Shown here: one piece after another, positions 46,150 through 57,864 of the stretch
Numbering within the stretch: position 1 is the stretch's first letter
How the letters are laid out: each line of letters opens with the position of its first letter
From: Dichotomocladium elegans
Taxonomy: Eukaryota > Mucoromycota > Mucoromycetes > Mucorales > Lichtheimiaceae
Direction of reading: 5' to 3'
NCBI GenBank assembly: GCA_025716815.1
Contig: JAIXMN010000004.1
Location: 248,001-312,000, forward strand
DNA: 64,000 nt
Notes under the pieces: model-generated
Told to the model about the DNA's origin: nothing
Seen by the model: the letters and a program-made list of their open reading frames with translations, nothing else
The model's database searches: none
Translations under genes and position numbers: made by a program

Positions 46150-48010
46150 TATTTTGTGCTTTATTCATCCGCGTTATTGATGTCCCACTCTACAGAAAGA
46201 TTAGCGCGTTCTGTTACAATCTCGACGGTTGACCAAAATTACTCAATAGGATTTGATCAAGAGCGTAGAAGAGATGATAGGGGTTCATCGATCTCGATAT
46301 ATCTCGATCATATCATCCGTCCTATAGAGGAGGACCTTGTCATTTTACCAACGAACGGGGCTTCATATGTTGATCTTTCTTTCGTCCATTTATCGCCATA
46401 GGAAGCTCGGACAAGGTCCTGTTACTCTATCTTCATTTGTAGCTTCGGATTGTTGCTCTGGTATCTTTTCTTTTTCTTCAGTTGGTGTGATGCGCTTGCT
46501 GAGACCATGCTTTCAATGACATCCCTTTCAGCTCTTTGACTACGATCAAATCTGCCTGGCAAATCCTGGCATCGCTTCCTCCGGAGGTTGAGCATATAGA
46601 CAGCGCCATCCCATCTCTGATTGCGCGCATAATGCTAATAATACAAATTTGGGCCTCCATCATAATTGCTCGATAACCCACAACGAATAAAATAGAGAGA
46701 ACCGCTACATCAGTCATTAAATACCTAATCTAAGCAGCACATAGTAGTCCTATTGATTTGTGCACCATTACGTCCTTTGGGGCATTTCTCTCCTAGGATA
46801 CAAATGGCAGAAAAACACCTGCTGCTGCTGCTGCGCAAAACGTCTTTTCTGATTCCTGATGCTGCCAACAAAAAATGGCGCCACCAGTGCAATTAACCTG
46901 CTTGATCTTGCAGCTTTGACATACACATTTTCCCCAAAATTGAAGCCATGTCATAGCGATTCTGAAAAAGTCGAGTTTGCGCCCGGAAATCTTTACGCTA
47001 CTTCTGGCGCACCATCCATCTTTCGCCGTGACTATCGCCACAAGCGCATCTAGTTACGCCTGGCGTTGACAGGAGAATTCCGTACATCTTTATGCGACTT
47101 TTTTTTTATTTATTCATGTTGGATAATAAAAGAATGCACCCCTTGACACAGTGCAGATGTAGTCTCGACACCTGCTATCGTTGCTTGATAAGTCGACTGC
47201 TTTGTTTGTCAGCAAGAATCACGTTGAGGACATCCCATCCCGCCCCTGTTATTGTTTAAACGGGTCAGGACTCTTTGGCTCCAAAATATGGGCGGCATTG
47301 ACGCATCCACCATCACGAAGCCAGCGGATGATGGATAACGATTCTTCACTCTTTGTTCACCAGCCTGAATCAGTTACTTACTTGTGTTTATGTTCTCAAC
47401 CTTTATATATACCCTATTGAAGAAGAGAAATTCAACCATTTTCGACTTATAGTGTCATACTTTCTCCAGATTAAGGAAAGGAGTCATTTCATCGAGAGAA
47501 CTATGATATTTTTGTCCATCGACCGAGCATTAAATCCTCCTCTTATGCACTTTAACTTTGGCCCTACGTCCGCTCGCCCCGTTTCGTTAACCAGGATGAA
47601 GAAGAAAAATAGTTGATATACCGAGGTAAATCCTCTGCCCTATGAAAACGTACATTACTGTATCTTTAACTAAAAAATGCCACTTTTTCATCCTTATTCA
47701 CTATGGCCATAGCAAATCTGGATTTGTGCCGTATTATTGGATGATGCTTTGCTGCGCTAGATTTTACTCGGAAATTGACATTATATTTGACACCAGGGTC
47801 ATGGCAACCTTCTTGGCCGCGCCATCCTGCATTTCGTGTTAATATGGAATACAGAGCCATGAAGGAAACCGAAGGCTTTTTATTTTCTTTTTCTGTAATC
47901 AATATCGATCCTGCTCTCGCTCGCTCGATCAGTCAAGATGTTTACCTGGATCTACGCGTCACTTTCCCTGTCTACACAACCGAAGCTTTGTCACCAACGC
48001 ATTACGTATA
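46150..48010 (-). mobile_element. Second decayed Tc1/mariner-like transposase, fragmented
   Basis: On the minus strand, the end at about 46155-46240 reads SNPIE(stop)FWSTVEIVTERANLSV, similar to the NPIEQFWSVV end of the copy at 30750-31937. The start at about 47830-47900 reads FGFLHGSVFHINTKCRMARP and then shifts frame, matching FHINMKCSM of the first copy. Between them lie about 1.2 kb more than in the first copy and no open frame, so this is either one element with an insertion or two separate remnants. Clearly inactive. Confidence 0.7.
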
Positions 48011-48389
48011 AAATAACATATTTATCCTCTTTATTGAGAACCTTTGAATGATTTCTGGTTCTACGTTTCTTCAAACTGTTGACAGCATTCCCTACATAGA
48101 AACACCATCCAGCATAGTTAACCCAGTGAGACAAACCCGATGCTGTTTAAATATCTTTATCAGTGCATTTCGGGATAGATAGCTTTATACACTTCCGTCG
48201 CTGGATTCTGCGGTCCGCAAAGTATGCTTTACAGTATCATCGTAAACGCCAGATTCGACATACAACCCACCCGACATTATTTATGATCGTATTCCAAGGA
48301 AATCTATACCTTCTGAAATATATTGAGGGAAAGCTGAGTTGTCACTACTCATCAGTACCAAAATAGCGGTCTAGTCATTGCATTAACCA
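48011..48389. other. Intergenic DNA
   Basis: Between the transposase relic and the end of the uridine kinase/UPRT gene. No gene seen. Confidence 0.45.
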
Positions 48390-49391
48390 TCAGCTGTTTT
48401 CGAGTGGGTCGTCTTTGTTCATCGCGTTCGTACCTCCAAAATTGCCAATCCCAGGTTCGATAAAAAGAGTCTCCTTTGACAGGATTGGATCTACCATGGA
48501 TGTGACAATCTTGACCTTGGGGAATGCATTCTTTATAGCATTCAGACCAACTGGAGCCGACAGATAGGTTGTAAAAATGATATGATCCTGGTGGGAACGG
48601 ATATATCAAAAAAAAAGTTCCATGCGCTTTGTTCAGTGAGTTTCTTTGTACCTCCGGCACATCATGATCTAGCAATACACGTATCGCCATCAAACCCGCA
48701 GCTCCAGTACCGATGGTTGCATCCTAGAAATATAGCGGGGGTAAATTTATCTCACCTCTCATATATATGTGTATAGTAAAGCTTACCATTAACAGGATGT
48801 GATACTCTTTAATATTGCTTGGAAGCTTGCAGTAGTGCAACTAATAGGAATTATGTAAGGAAAACAATAACGACCTTCCTTTTTGCCTTTCTCGCACCTG
48901 TGGCTCACCAGTGCTCGGATCAGATTGGATGAGGATTTTGCCAATAACAGCATCATTGTACACACGATGCAGGCCTGTCTCCAGAGTTCCTCCTGCGCGC
49001 AAGATAGAGACCCCGCAGATCTTGGTGGATTGTGTAAGTCCTTTTCTCTTGAATCACCCCGGAAGATGTTTGCACTTACCTTCGTTGCCAATACTGTCCC
49101 TTTGTACTCTGCACCTGCAGGAGTTCGAACAGTCTTTTCTTCATAAGGAAGCAGGTTCAACGCGCTTGACTTGCTGGCTTATTACTTTTGCTCGGTATAC
49201 CCTTTTCCCTGACCAATGTGCTTACCATTCTGAAATCAATGTGGAGAGTCGTTCTGCGTAAAAAATAAAATCATCACGGGACGTTGTGGTGTCTCGCAAT
49301 ATGGTATGCATTCCCTGTAAACGGTGGCAAAATATGAGTCTCCCTACGGTGCAAATAGCGCCTGCCATGGCTTCTATATTTCTTTCTCTCC

Positions 49392-49426
<35 letters not shown>

Positions 49427-50991
49427 TTTGCCTTGATCTGATTTGTTTGGGGTAGTATCAAAACATCGGGAGGTACGACGCTGTCTATGGGAGTGTTTGC
49501 AAGATCCCATCGCAAATGCAGCTTTCGCCCATTTAGCTCTTGCTGTATATGCTTTGTGATGAGGTCAATAGCGACGACATTTTCCAGGCCTCTGGGGATG
49601 ATCTGGGGGTTTGGACAGTATAAGAGCCTACTCTTTTGGTAGAAAGCTTTAAATGCGATTCATACCACGTCTGCATATTTCACAGTATGTTGGATGTGAT
49701 CATCAAAGGCTGGTTTCACAAACCGAGTGTATTGCTATTGTGGAGCGTCATCAGAAATGGATCCGCCTTCTAGTATAGACAAGTTTTCATTGGTCTGGTC
49801 CGTACCTGAATAATGCCGGCGAGATCACGTCCACGCTCAGCAATATCTCGTTGAACTACCGAGGAAGAGAAGGCCGCGTGAGCTTCTGCGTTTAACTCTG
49901 CAAAGATATGCAACATTCTTACGCCGTCTAGCCAAACGAATATCTGCATCGGTGTCCACAAAAATCTGTTTGCCAACGTCAATGCCCGTCTCGCGTACTT
50001 CTGAATCTCGTCAGATCATCCCACCTTAAGATCCATGAGGTCGCGAATTCTTTTGTCGTAAAGACTGTAAATCCCTTCAAAAATAATGACATTTGCGCCG
50101 TATATGGAAGTGCTTTTTTCCGCTCTAGCGTGGCGTGAAAAGTCGTACACAGGGATATGAACTGATTTGCTAGGTTCAGTTACACAAGAGATCAGCTCCT
50201 CGCCCACTCATTCCACACCATCCTGCCCTCTAGTTTCACTTGCCCGTGTTTAAGCTTGCACAGGGTCTCGTACAAGAGGTCATAATCAAATGCGGCGGGT
50301 TTATCAAAATCAAAGTTGCTGGATTGTGCGTTTGCATCAAGAGATCAGCCATGCGCATATCTAGGTAGCAAAGACGGCGGCGACGTGCTTACTTTGCGTG
50401 AGCCTGAGCGCTCTGCTCGGGTGTAAGGATGTTATAAAACGAGTCCATTGAGACAATAACTACCCATGGCACGTTGAGATTCTTGAGGATACGTCTAGAT
50501 GAAAGAAGTCAACCGGGGTGGGTTCGATTTTAGCCCTCGAGTCTATCTCGGGAGCTCAATTATATATAGCGTCTAATAGGTACTCAGCAACACTGGTTTT
50601 GCCACTTCCGCTTCCGCCTATCGATAAACGAATGTTGGCCTGTCTCGCTAAAGCTTCTCGCTCTGCGCTCACCCTTCCTTGGCCTCCTCCGCTTTCCTTA
50701 TTTCGAACTTACCTGCTACGCCAATGACATAGCTTTTTGTAATGGTTCCATCAGCACTGGATTAGCGCGAGATCATGTATGAGTTTGTCGGAATAAGATA
50801 GACACTGAGTGCACGATAGACAGGGACAAACTTACTGGTACCAAGGGCTGTGTGAAGAGACCGATAGAAGCGATAGCGGTTAGGGGGAGAGGGAGAACGT
50901 CAGCTGTGAGCTACGGAATGCCAGCACAAACAGTATAGCACAAAAACCTTCTTCCGGAAGAACTGATTTTGAGAATCGGCCTTCGGCTCAT
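48390..50991 (-). CDS. Bifunctional uridine kinase / uracil phosphoribosyltransferase (UCKL1-like)
   Basis: A many-exon gene. The first exons are 50991-50948, a 12-nt exon 50847-50836, 50756-50713, 50617-50584 and 50494-50393. The kinase half has the P-loop GGSGSGKTSVAE, VVIVSMDSFY, DKPAAFDYDLL, IFEGIYSLYDKRI and VQRDIAERGRDLAGIIQ; the C-terminal half is a UPRT domain with TPAGAEYKGTV, VSILRAGGTLE, LMDATIGTGAAGLMAIRVLL and EPGIGNFGGTNAMNKDDP. This fusion is known from UCKL1 and plant UKL proteins. By family it phosphorylates uridine and converts uracil to UMP (the UPRT half of animal members is doubtful), serving pyrimidine salvage. The short second exon is needed to give SSSGRSPWY. Introns hold CT repeats. 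The exact exon list between 50390 and 48700 was not fully resolved. Confidence 0.9.
49397..49422 (+). repeat. (CT)n microsatellite in an intron
   Basis: About thirteen uninterrupted CT units inside an intron of the uridine kinase/UPRT gene. Confidence 0.8.
50836..50847 (-). other. 12-nt micro-exon of the uridine kinase/UPRT gene
   Basis: CCCTTGGTACCA flanked by CACACAG and GTAAGTTT on the minus strand. Its inclusion keeps the frame between exon 1 and the kinase exon and supplies the Pro-Trp-Tyr that precedes the P-loop region in this family. Confidence 0.65.
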
Positions 50992-51641
50992 GTCAAGCAC
51001 ACACCAAACGGGAAGAAGGGGGAAGGAGACAAAATAAGTAAAAATTTCACGGTCTTCTCCTGCCATCCGCTTCGGAAGAGCGAACCTTGTGATACCTACA
51101 TTGTATTTGCCCATGAAGTGATCGATCTCATTTGCCTGAATAAAAAGATTATTGAAAGCCAAGGGAAGCCCAATCTGAGGGAGCGCTTGCAGATGGGACC
51201 CTGGCCAACGTACAACTACCGCTCTTCCGAGATGGCCAATATGGCATGAAGAGAACGTATTGTTTAGAGTTAAACTTTTGACTACCATGTATAGAGCCAT
51301 CAAATTTTCTGTGCTTCCCTTTTCCAGAAACGGACAGATAGCAGGATTTGATAACTGGATCACCAGACACGCATTCCCAACCTCGCGACTAAAAGAGGAA
51401 AGAGGTAGTCTGCAAAAGAAAGAACGGCTCTGGTGGTGGGAGCGCACGGAATGAAAAACGGATGATCTCGTGAAAATATCATATGCGAGCAAAAGAGAGA
51501 TAAACCACGCAACGGAAATGAAATGCGTGATCAAAGAGGTCTATTTTGTGGTGCAAGCGAATATTAAAAAGGAGGAAGGGGTCACTCCGCTACCAAGCTT
51601 TTTCTTTTTTATCATTTTCCTTTGGGATCGACCTACCCGCA
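50992..51641. other. Divergent promoter interval
   Basis: Shared upstream region of the minus-strand uridine kinase/UPRT gene and the plus-strand p24 gene. A 207-codon minus-strand frame ends within it but has no recognisable content. Confidence 0.45.
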
Positions 51642-52345
51642 ATGACTCGGTCTATACTACTCGTAAACTCATTATTTGTTCTGATCGCCTTATTCACCCT
51701 CACAACGCATGCCACTGCGCTCACCTATGCCATTGCTGCAAATGAGAAGGCCTGCTTCTACTTAAACGCAGACACTCCTGGCAAGAAAGTGGGGTTCTAC
51801 TTTGCTGTAAGCTCGCTTGATTCATAACGCTTTGAGTGCAAGTGGGCCAAACTAGCTATTTGAGACAGGTTCAAACGGGAGGGTCCTTTGATATCGACTT
51901 TGCGGTCACCGACCCGAGAAATAAAGTAGTGTTGGACGGCCAGAAGGAACGCCAAGGAGATTACGTTTTTACAGCTAATTATGTGGGCGAGTACGCGTTT
52001 TGCTTCTCCAACGATATGTCGACCTTTGCAGAAAAGTTGATCGACTTTGAGATTATACTTGAGCATGAAGCCCGACCCAGCTATCAAAAAGACCATAACC
52101 AGCAGCCAGTATCCCTCAGCGCAATGGAGGAGTCGCTCTTTAAGATCTCCGGTTCGCTCACCAACATTGCTCGCACCCAAAAGTATTTCCGCACCCGCGA
52201 GAACCGCAATTCCGCCACAGTCCTGTCCACCGAAAGCAGAATATTCTGGTTTGCCTTACTTGAGAGCGCAGCCATCGTTGCCATGGCGGGTCTCCAAGTC
52301 TTTGTAGTCCGGAGTTTCTTTAAGGTCAAGAAAGGAGGTGTATAA
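51642..52345 (+). CDS. p24-family (EMP24/GP25L/Erp) cargo receptor of COPI/COPII vesicles
   Basis: Exons 51642-51806 and 51869-52345, about 213 residues. A signal peptide (LFVLIALFTLTTHATA) is followed by a GOLD domain with two cysteines (EKACFY; GEYAFCF), the signature GFYFAVQTGGSFDIDF and KERQGDYVFTANYVGEY. A coiled-coil stalk (AMEESLFKISGSLTNIARTQ, KYFRTRENRN) and one C-terminal membrane span (FWFALLESAAIVAMAGLQVF) lead to a short tail FFKVKKGG with the double-Phe and basic residues used for coat binding. It cycles between ER and Golgi in hetero-oligomers with other p24 proteins. The stalk line matches the Erp2/3/4 branch best. Confidence 0.93.
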
Positions 52346-52402
52346 AAGAACTTTAATGTACTAGGCTTGCACATAAATGACACTATCACCATCCAGTACA
52401 TG

Positions 52403-53842
52403 TTACCACCCGCGGAGCCCCGTGTTGTATTTCTGTGTTTTGTGAATGAATCTTAGAATACATAACAAGAAAAAATACGCTGCAATCTTTTACCTTTCTT
52501 CCTCGTCCCTTGAAGTTCACGCCCGGCTCCTGATCGTCAAATCGCCGCCTTTTCTCCCATTCGGGAATATATCGATCAGGCGACCTGTAAGGTTCGTGCT
52601 TCCCTGAACGTCCACGTGGTGGGCTTCGGTCACGACTATGGTGCCGAGGATGATCACGATCACGTCGAGAACTGGGTGAGTGTGCGCGACTTGGTGTGCG
52701 ATTGCGGCCACGGCTAGGGCTAGGACTCTTGCTTCGATTCTTTGATGGTGACTCCGATGGGCTCGGGCCACGAACATGCTTACGCTGCTCCTCATCGGGA
52801 CTCCTCTGCTGGTCGTCTTTAGATGTCCGTGCGCGTGAAGGCGAAGGCTGTCGCAAATCAGGACTAGGACTGTCTCGATGATGTCGACTCTTCTTGCCCT
52901 TCTTACTCTTCTTCTTTTTCTTCTCCTTATCACTCTTATTCTTGCCCTTTTTCTTATGGCTGCTCTTTTTCTTTTTCTTTTTGGGTTGTTCCTCTTCTTC
53001 GTCAGACGTGTCAGAGTCCGAACCAGACGATTCACTAGAACTGACCGAGCGCGATCGTTTCTTGCCCTCTTTCACTAAGCGGATTGATTAGCCTTCCCAT
53101 CGACTTATCATTAAAAAGCCGCCTACATTTCATGCCCGGGGGCAGCCTGAGCACCAACTCGCCCGAGTTGCTAATCATGACTGTCTGCAGAGGTCGATCA
53201 CGATCGTCGACAGGTTCATTCTCGATTTTCTGTACAATGTCGAAACCGCTTACAACTCGACCAAACACAACGTGTTTGCCATCCAGATGAGGTGTTGGTC
53301 GTGTGGTGATGAAAAACTGGGATGATTGTGTGTTAGGCCCGCGGTTCGCCATACTGAGGAGGCCATGCGAAGTGTGCTTGCGCGTGAAGGATTCATCTGG
53401 AAATGTCGCGCCATAGATGCTTTCACCGCCGGATCCATTGCGTCGAGTAAAATCACCACCCTGGATCATGAATCCCTTAATGACACTGCATTTTTTCCCA
53501 ACCCCGCGTAGGGAGATATTGCATTTAGCCGTGAGGTTATGGATCAGTACATGGTTTGATTTACCGGTGGATAATAGATCCGCGATAATGCAGAGGCATA
53601 TTACTCGCTTTTCCTAGCCCCATCTCGCCTAGTTGACATGCACATTAGGTTTAGTCAAGGACAAGAAATAATACACACTGGAGTGCTTTTACCTGTGCAG
53701 AGAGCACGGAAATTCTCGGCTGTTTTGGGTACCTCATCTGCAAAAAGTTCGAAAACGATTCGGCCGACTATCCAAAAAAGGAGGGATACCAAAGGTTAAT
53801 TAAGAGCATTCGTTATTGTGTTGATGCTCCGCGGAAAAGGGA

Positions 53843-53875
<33 letters not shown>

Positions 53876-53933
53876 AAAACGAACTTCGTTTCCCGTCAAT
53901 ATCAATGTCGAAAAAGACGCGCGGATTCACCAT
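52403..53933 (-). CDS. Nuclear SR-type cyclophilin (PPIG-like peptidyl-prolyl isomerase)
   Basis: Exons 53933-53885, 53767-53693, about 53635-53570, 53508-53150, 53096-52494 and 52432-52403. The first about 170 residues are a cyclophilin domain: [49 protein letters not shown] with the catalytic-loop residues F, Q, and GG, and [20 protein letters not shown]. After [16 protein letters not shown] the rest is a highly charged Lys/Ser/Arg/Asp region with SR and KKKKKKSS runs ([40 protein letters not shown]), ending [17 protein letters not shown]-cyclophilins act with the spliceosome. The last intron (52433-52493) gives an in-frame 30-nt final exon. Intron 1 has a weak GTTCGT donor and a (GA)n tract on the plus strand. 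Confidence 0.9.
53850..53875 (+). repeat. (GA)n microsatellite in an intron
   Basis: Thirteen GA units in intron 1 of the cyclophilin gene. Confidence 0.85.
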
Positions 53934-55204
53934 TGCTTTGGAGTAAAGAAAAAGGAGAAGGCATGGATTGGGTCAAATGCCCCACTAAAGGGGTGACTGC
54001 TCAGTCATTTTCGGGATAATACTCTTGGGAACAGATGTTCGTACTTTGCAGTTTCTCATCAAGGCATACGGACGCTTTTTGTTTCCCTTGGATGAAGGAA
54101 GAGGTTTGTCTTTTCCGTACATACATGGGGTGGTTTGTTTCTCCTTCTCATCAACGTTTTCTACAGAACCGCCCTTTTCTGCTATCCTGCGGATAAGCTA
54201 TAAAAAGGGAAGCGAAAAGAACACAGTGCTTCTCACTTCTTGTCTCCTAATGGAGCAGTCCGCCGAGGAGCTTCGTGATGGATAGTCTAACCTCAGTCAT
54301 ATATATTCACCCCATTGCTCCGTCCTTCCCCCTTGTCGCTCCCTTTTCACTCCTCTCTGCAGGCCTAGTTGGTAGCAAGATCTTGTCTTCCAGAGCTGTA
54401 CTTTTTCGTCTCACCATGCTTTCATCTCCACTTGCCTCCTCTCCCAAATAGTGAAGACACGCGAGCAATAAAATAACTTCACGATCCTCGTAGAGATCAG
54501 ACAATCTCGGCAGAAAGCGCACCAACCAAGCGATCATAAACGCGTGTAGCCATGGTCGCTGCCGTCATGTTTATCTCTGCGGTGATGTATTCCACAGGAC
54601 GCTCGGTAGTACGTTTAGGAATAGGGAATTAAGTACTCTCAAGATGATATATGTTATCGTACGTCGATATCCACGGGCAATGGGATTTATGCTGAAGGAG
54701 CGGCTGCGGGGATGGTTCATTTTGTTCCCGATCAGTTTGAAATCACCATCTTTAGCTATGGGAGAATATCAGGAGCCTGGGCCAGATCACATGGCAAGAG
54801 GGAAGCCAAGCCCCTTCTTAGTGACTCGCCATTGGAGTCGGTGGTGTCCCCTCCCTCTTAGTGTGCCAATACATTACGATAGGTCATGGCGTAGTAAAAA
54901 AAAAAAGACGCTCTTGTTATCTGATCGCCTGGTTAGAACATAGTCTCTTGATATTCTCTCTGATGGATGATTTTTTTTGGTACTAGCGCATCCTCCCCTT
55001 CCTCCAAAAGAGAGATGTTCGTCTCCCTCTTCTTGTAATCCTGGTTACCGGATTTTTTATTTTGTTCCACCTCGGCAGGACTTGACCAAGTATCCTGGAA
55101 TAAAAATAAACTCGATGGGTATCCCTTTTATGTTTATTCCTTTTAATTCGATCACCTTATAAGCTCTCTCCGATCTCTCTTTCTTTCACTCTTTTGCATA
55201 CGTT
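53934..55204. other. Gene-poor interval
   Basis: Upstream of the cyclophilin gene and before the next plus-strand gene. On the minus strand two neighbouring frames around 54310-54600 look weakly coding (MATRVYDRLVGALSAEIV; FLPRLSDLYEDREVILLLAC), but no start and splice pattern joins them, so no gene is called. Confidence 0.35.
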
Positions 55205-56335
55205 ATGAGTCGCCCCTTTATTACCGTCGATTACTTCTCGCATCCCTGGGATGCACTTGATCTGGGTTGTGCCAGTCGCGAACTGAATAGGCAGATCGCC
55301 GAGATCGGACGCAAGCTGATCGCTGTGCAGGATGAACTAGATGCTCAGCACAACGCCATGCGGCAATGGGGGCTTGAGTTATCGGTATCAAGCCGCCATC
55401 ATGTATCGTCCTTAGCCAAGGAAAAGCATCGGCTTCTGGGCGATGAATATCGATTGTGCCGGCTGGATAACATTGCCTGGCGACAATACCGGGCAAGCTG
55501 CGTGCCAAACGCGCGCAAAATCGATCCGATAACGATCAATTGGCAAAAGGACTCGGATGTGATCTGGCTTTACGGTCCGCTGTTTAAACGAGATGAACAA
55601 GACGATGATTTTGAGCGACGACTTGCCAATATTGGTCACCCGCTGCAGACGCAGCAGCAGGATCTCCAGATCAAATCGGTGCTGCGGAAGAACACGGAAA
55701 CAAAAGAAGCGTACGTCAAGCGTCTGCTGGGGAAGGCTGTTTCCAAAAGATTGAAACGACGGAGCTTTCCTTCAGGCCTTCGAGAGGCTTCCATGTCAGA
55801 TCCTGTATCGGCCTATTGCAACAATGACAACGATAATGGCATGCCTGCAGCAACAACATCAGGGTACAAGGAGCTGCGGTTCAAGCCCGATGTGCTCGAA
55901 TATATCTACCATGCTGAGAGACCGCTGCGGCAAGAGAAGATAAGACGGCCCAAGAAGCCTGGAACCGCATCATCCTCAGCAGCTTGCCAACGCGCCAAGG
56001 CGTTGCTCTTGGCGTCGCGCATGCCACCCAGCCCCCCCTTATCCCCTCCTCCTCCTGAGGACGAAGCGGCTCTAAATCACCATACGAGCGTTGAAGAAAA
56101 CTCATCCCCAAACAAATGGGCTTGGGGATGGCCTTTTTCAGCCTCGTCATCTCCTCCTCCTTCTTCTCCATCCTTAGTCCACCAAGAGCCCACAATACCA
56201 GGGTTATGTATAAACCTTATTTCCTTGTCGGCCGAGGTGCTTACTCTCATGGGAACTGTTGCAGTCTACAAAGGAGTATGCTATGGTTTGGGCGGCCCTT
56301 CCACTCAGCGAGGACTCCGGTCTTCATCTTCGTGA
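55205..56335 (+). CDS. Uncharacterised coiled-coil protein (376 aa)
   Basis: Single exon, 376 codons. The N-terminus MSRPFITVDYFSHPWDALDL leads into a helical segment (LNRQIAEIGRKLIAVQDELD, with heptad-like spacing), then RLDNIAWRQYRASCVPNARK and a basic helix KRLLGKAVSKRLKRRSFPSG. Beyond residue 190 it becomes Asn/Ser/Pro rich (CNNDNDNGMPAATTSG; PPSPPLSPPPP). The extreme C-terminus (LISLSAEVLTLMGTVAVYKG) is hydrophobic enough to be a membrane segment or buried helix. No known domain recognised. Codon use and length make it a real gene; homologues would be expected only in close relatives. Confidence 0.55.
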   Translation: MSRPFITVDYFSHPWDALDLGCASRELNRQIAEIGRKLIAVQDELDAQHNAMRQWGLELSVSSRHHVSSLAKEKHRLLGDEYRLCRLDNIAWRQYRASCVPNARKIDPITINWQKDSDVIWLYGPLFKRDEQDDDFERRLANIGHPLQTQQQDLQIKSVLRKNTETKEAYVKRLLGKAVSKRLKRRSFPSGLREASMSDPVSAYCNNDNDNGMPAATTSGYKELRFKPDVLEYIYHAERPLRQEKIRRPKKPGTASSSAACQRAKALLLASRMPPSPPLSPPPPEDEAALNHHTSVEENSSPNKWAWGWPFSASSSPPPSSPSLVHQEPTIPGLCINLISLSAEVLTLMGTVAVYKGVCYGLGGPSTQRGLRSSSS

Positions 56336-57375
56336 TATCGCTCGCCACTCCAATTGTGACCGAGGAAAGGTGCGCCCCATATACTCCCTCTCCCCACAAA
56401 AACACACACACACGCGCGTACCCTCCTTCGTGATCTTTGTGTTTTGATCCTTGTTTTTTATTTTTTATATTTTTTTTGTTGTTGTGGGTGTCTAGTCGCT
56501 TTTAATTTTCGCTCTACTTATTCGAAAAAAAAAGAGTGATAAAATTATCAGACATAACACATACAAAAGATATCGAAAACATCAAGGCTTTAACTAGGTC
56601 TCAGAACGGAATGCTCAACATATCCCCTTTTCCTCGCTTTGCAATACAAAAAAAGAAAGACAGAACGAATGTTGGACGAAATCAAATGTTCAGGGGGGAG
56701 CCTCGTCAAAGCCCTCGTGTTTCTGAGCCAAAGCGAAATAGAGTGTTCTCCTTATGTTATGGAAACCTTTGAGGATGGCCGGTGCGAAGTATTAATCGCT
56801 ACGGAACTTCCCAGAAGCTTAGCGTAAGAAAGGTTAAACCCTAATTTGGGAGAGGGAGATAACAAGTAGCAAGTCTCGAATTCCTTCTCAGAATAACAAA
56901 GTATGAATCCCCATGCGTTGTGAGTCTATACTTGATACAAGATCGGATGATCCCGCCTATCGATAGACCCGTGATTTTGCTTGAGGAAGCGCTTTCCCCG
57001 CAAGCCTCGAATATGACGTCTTTTATAAACACTATTTACATGCACTTCGGTTATTTTATTTACAGGTCGTCTTCTCGAGCGAGACGTACCCGTACCGTCT
57101 TACTTTCCATTTGGCGGATAGCCATACACGTGTGTATGCTACTGCTATGCAGCGTCAATAGTCATAACCAAAACATACAAAGAGGAGACTGTCCCTGGTG
57201 AAGAGCGCCATGGGGGATAAAGGGGGAGACTGATCCGGGGATAGTTTTTCTTTCTCTATTATCTCCGGCAAATTACCATCTCTTTCTCTTTCTATCTGCC
57301 TCTCTCTTCTTCTTCTTCTTTTTTTATCTGGTAAGAACATCCAGGGATACGGGAAGAGAAGCAATGCTGCACAGT
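56336..57375. other. Intergenic DNA
   Basis: A-tract and T-tract rich. A 62-codon plus-strand frame at 56639 (containing KALVFLSQSEIECSPYVMET) is the only protein-like piece and is unrecognised. Confidence 0.4.
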
Positions 57376-57864
57376 TTATTCATGGTGGTGATTACTGCTG
57401 CTGCTATTTTCATTGTGAGTCTTGTTTGTCGTTGTCGCTGTCTGCGCTTTATGCTGCTGAACATAGTTCTTGAGATAATCCGTCAAGGCGCAAAGCATAT
57501 CGTGAAATCGATCCGTGTCCTGGTACCGAAACGGCCATGTGTCTTTGTTGCGTCGCTCCCATTCTGCTAGCGTTGTTAGGTGAAGACGGACTTTATCTAC
57601 TGCTACCGTCCAGTCCTGCTGCCACAAGCGGGTTGGTATAGCTGCTCTGATAAGGTCCTCCAGGACGCTCAGGGCAAAGAAAAAACAGAACAACGACGTG
57701 ACCGTGAACAGTGCTATAGTTCCTACGGTCATATACGACGTCAAAGTCACAATGAATCGCGGCATCATCACGCTGGGATCGTATGATCGCACCCATGCCG
57801 TCATTCGGCTGTTATTTTTGCTGGATAAGGTGGAGGCGGAGGCGTATGAAGCTGCCATGGCCAT
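57376..57864 (-). CDS. Uncharacterised small membrane protein (about 162 aa)
   Basis: The frame from ATG 57864 encodes MAMAASYASASTLSSKNNSR, then MMPRFIVTLTSYMTVGTIAL with a following LFTVTSLFCFFFALSVLEDL, i.e. one long or two short membrane spans, and a polar C-terminal half (WTVAVDKVRLHLTTLAEWER, DRFHDMLCALTDYLKNYVQQ) ending in Asn/Thr and Ser/His runs (NENSSSSNHHHE). A possible upstream exon (ATG at about 58033, MTLVADQLNGQLDSYC) could be spliced to it but the phase does not fit simply. Function unknown. Confidence 0.45.
   Translation of the reverse strand: MAMAASYASASTLSSKNNSRMTAWVRSYDPSVMMPRFIVTLTSYMTVGTIALFTVTSLFCFFFALSVLEDLIRAAIPTRLWQQDWTVAVDKVRLHLTTLAEWERRNKDTWPFRYQDTDRFHDMLCALTDYLKNYVQQHKAQTATTTNKTHNENSSSSNHHHE

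Noticed and set aside
51807..51842. Short 36-nt intron option in the p24 gene
   Set aside because: The acceptor GACAG at 51868 gives a normal 62-nt intron and the family line FYFAVQTGGSFDIDF, so the shorter option is wrong.
54307..54537. 76-codon minus-strand frame in the gap before 55205
   Set aside because: No recognisable motif, no clean start context and no link with the adjacent protein-like frame.
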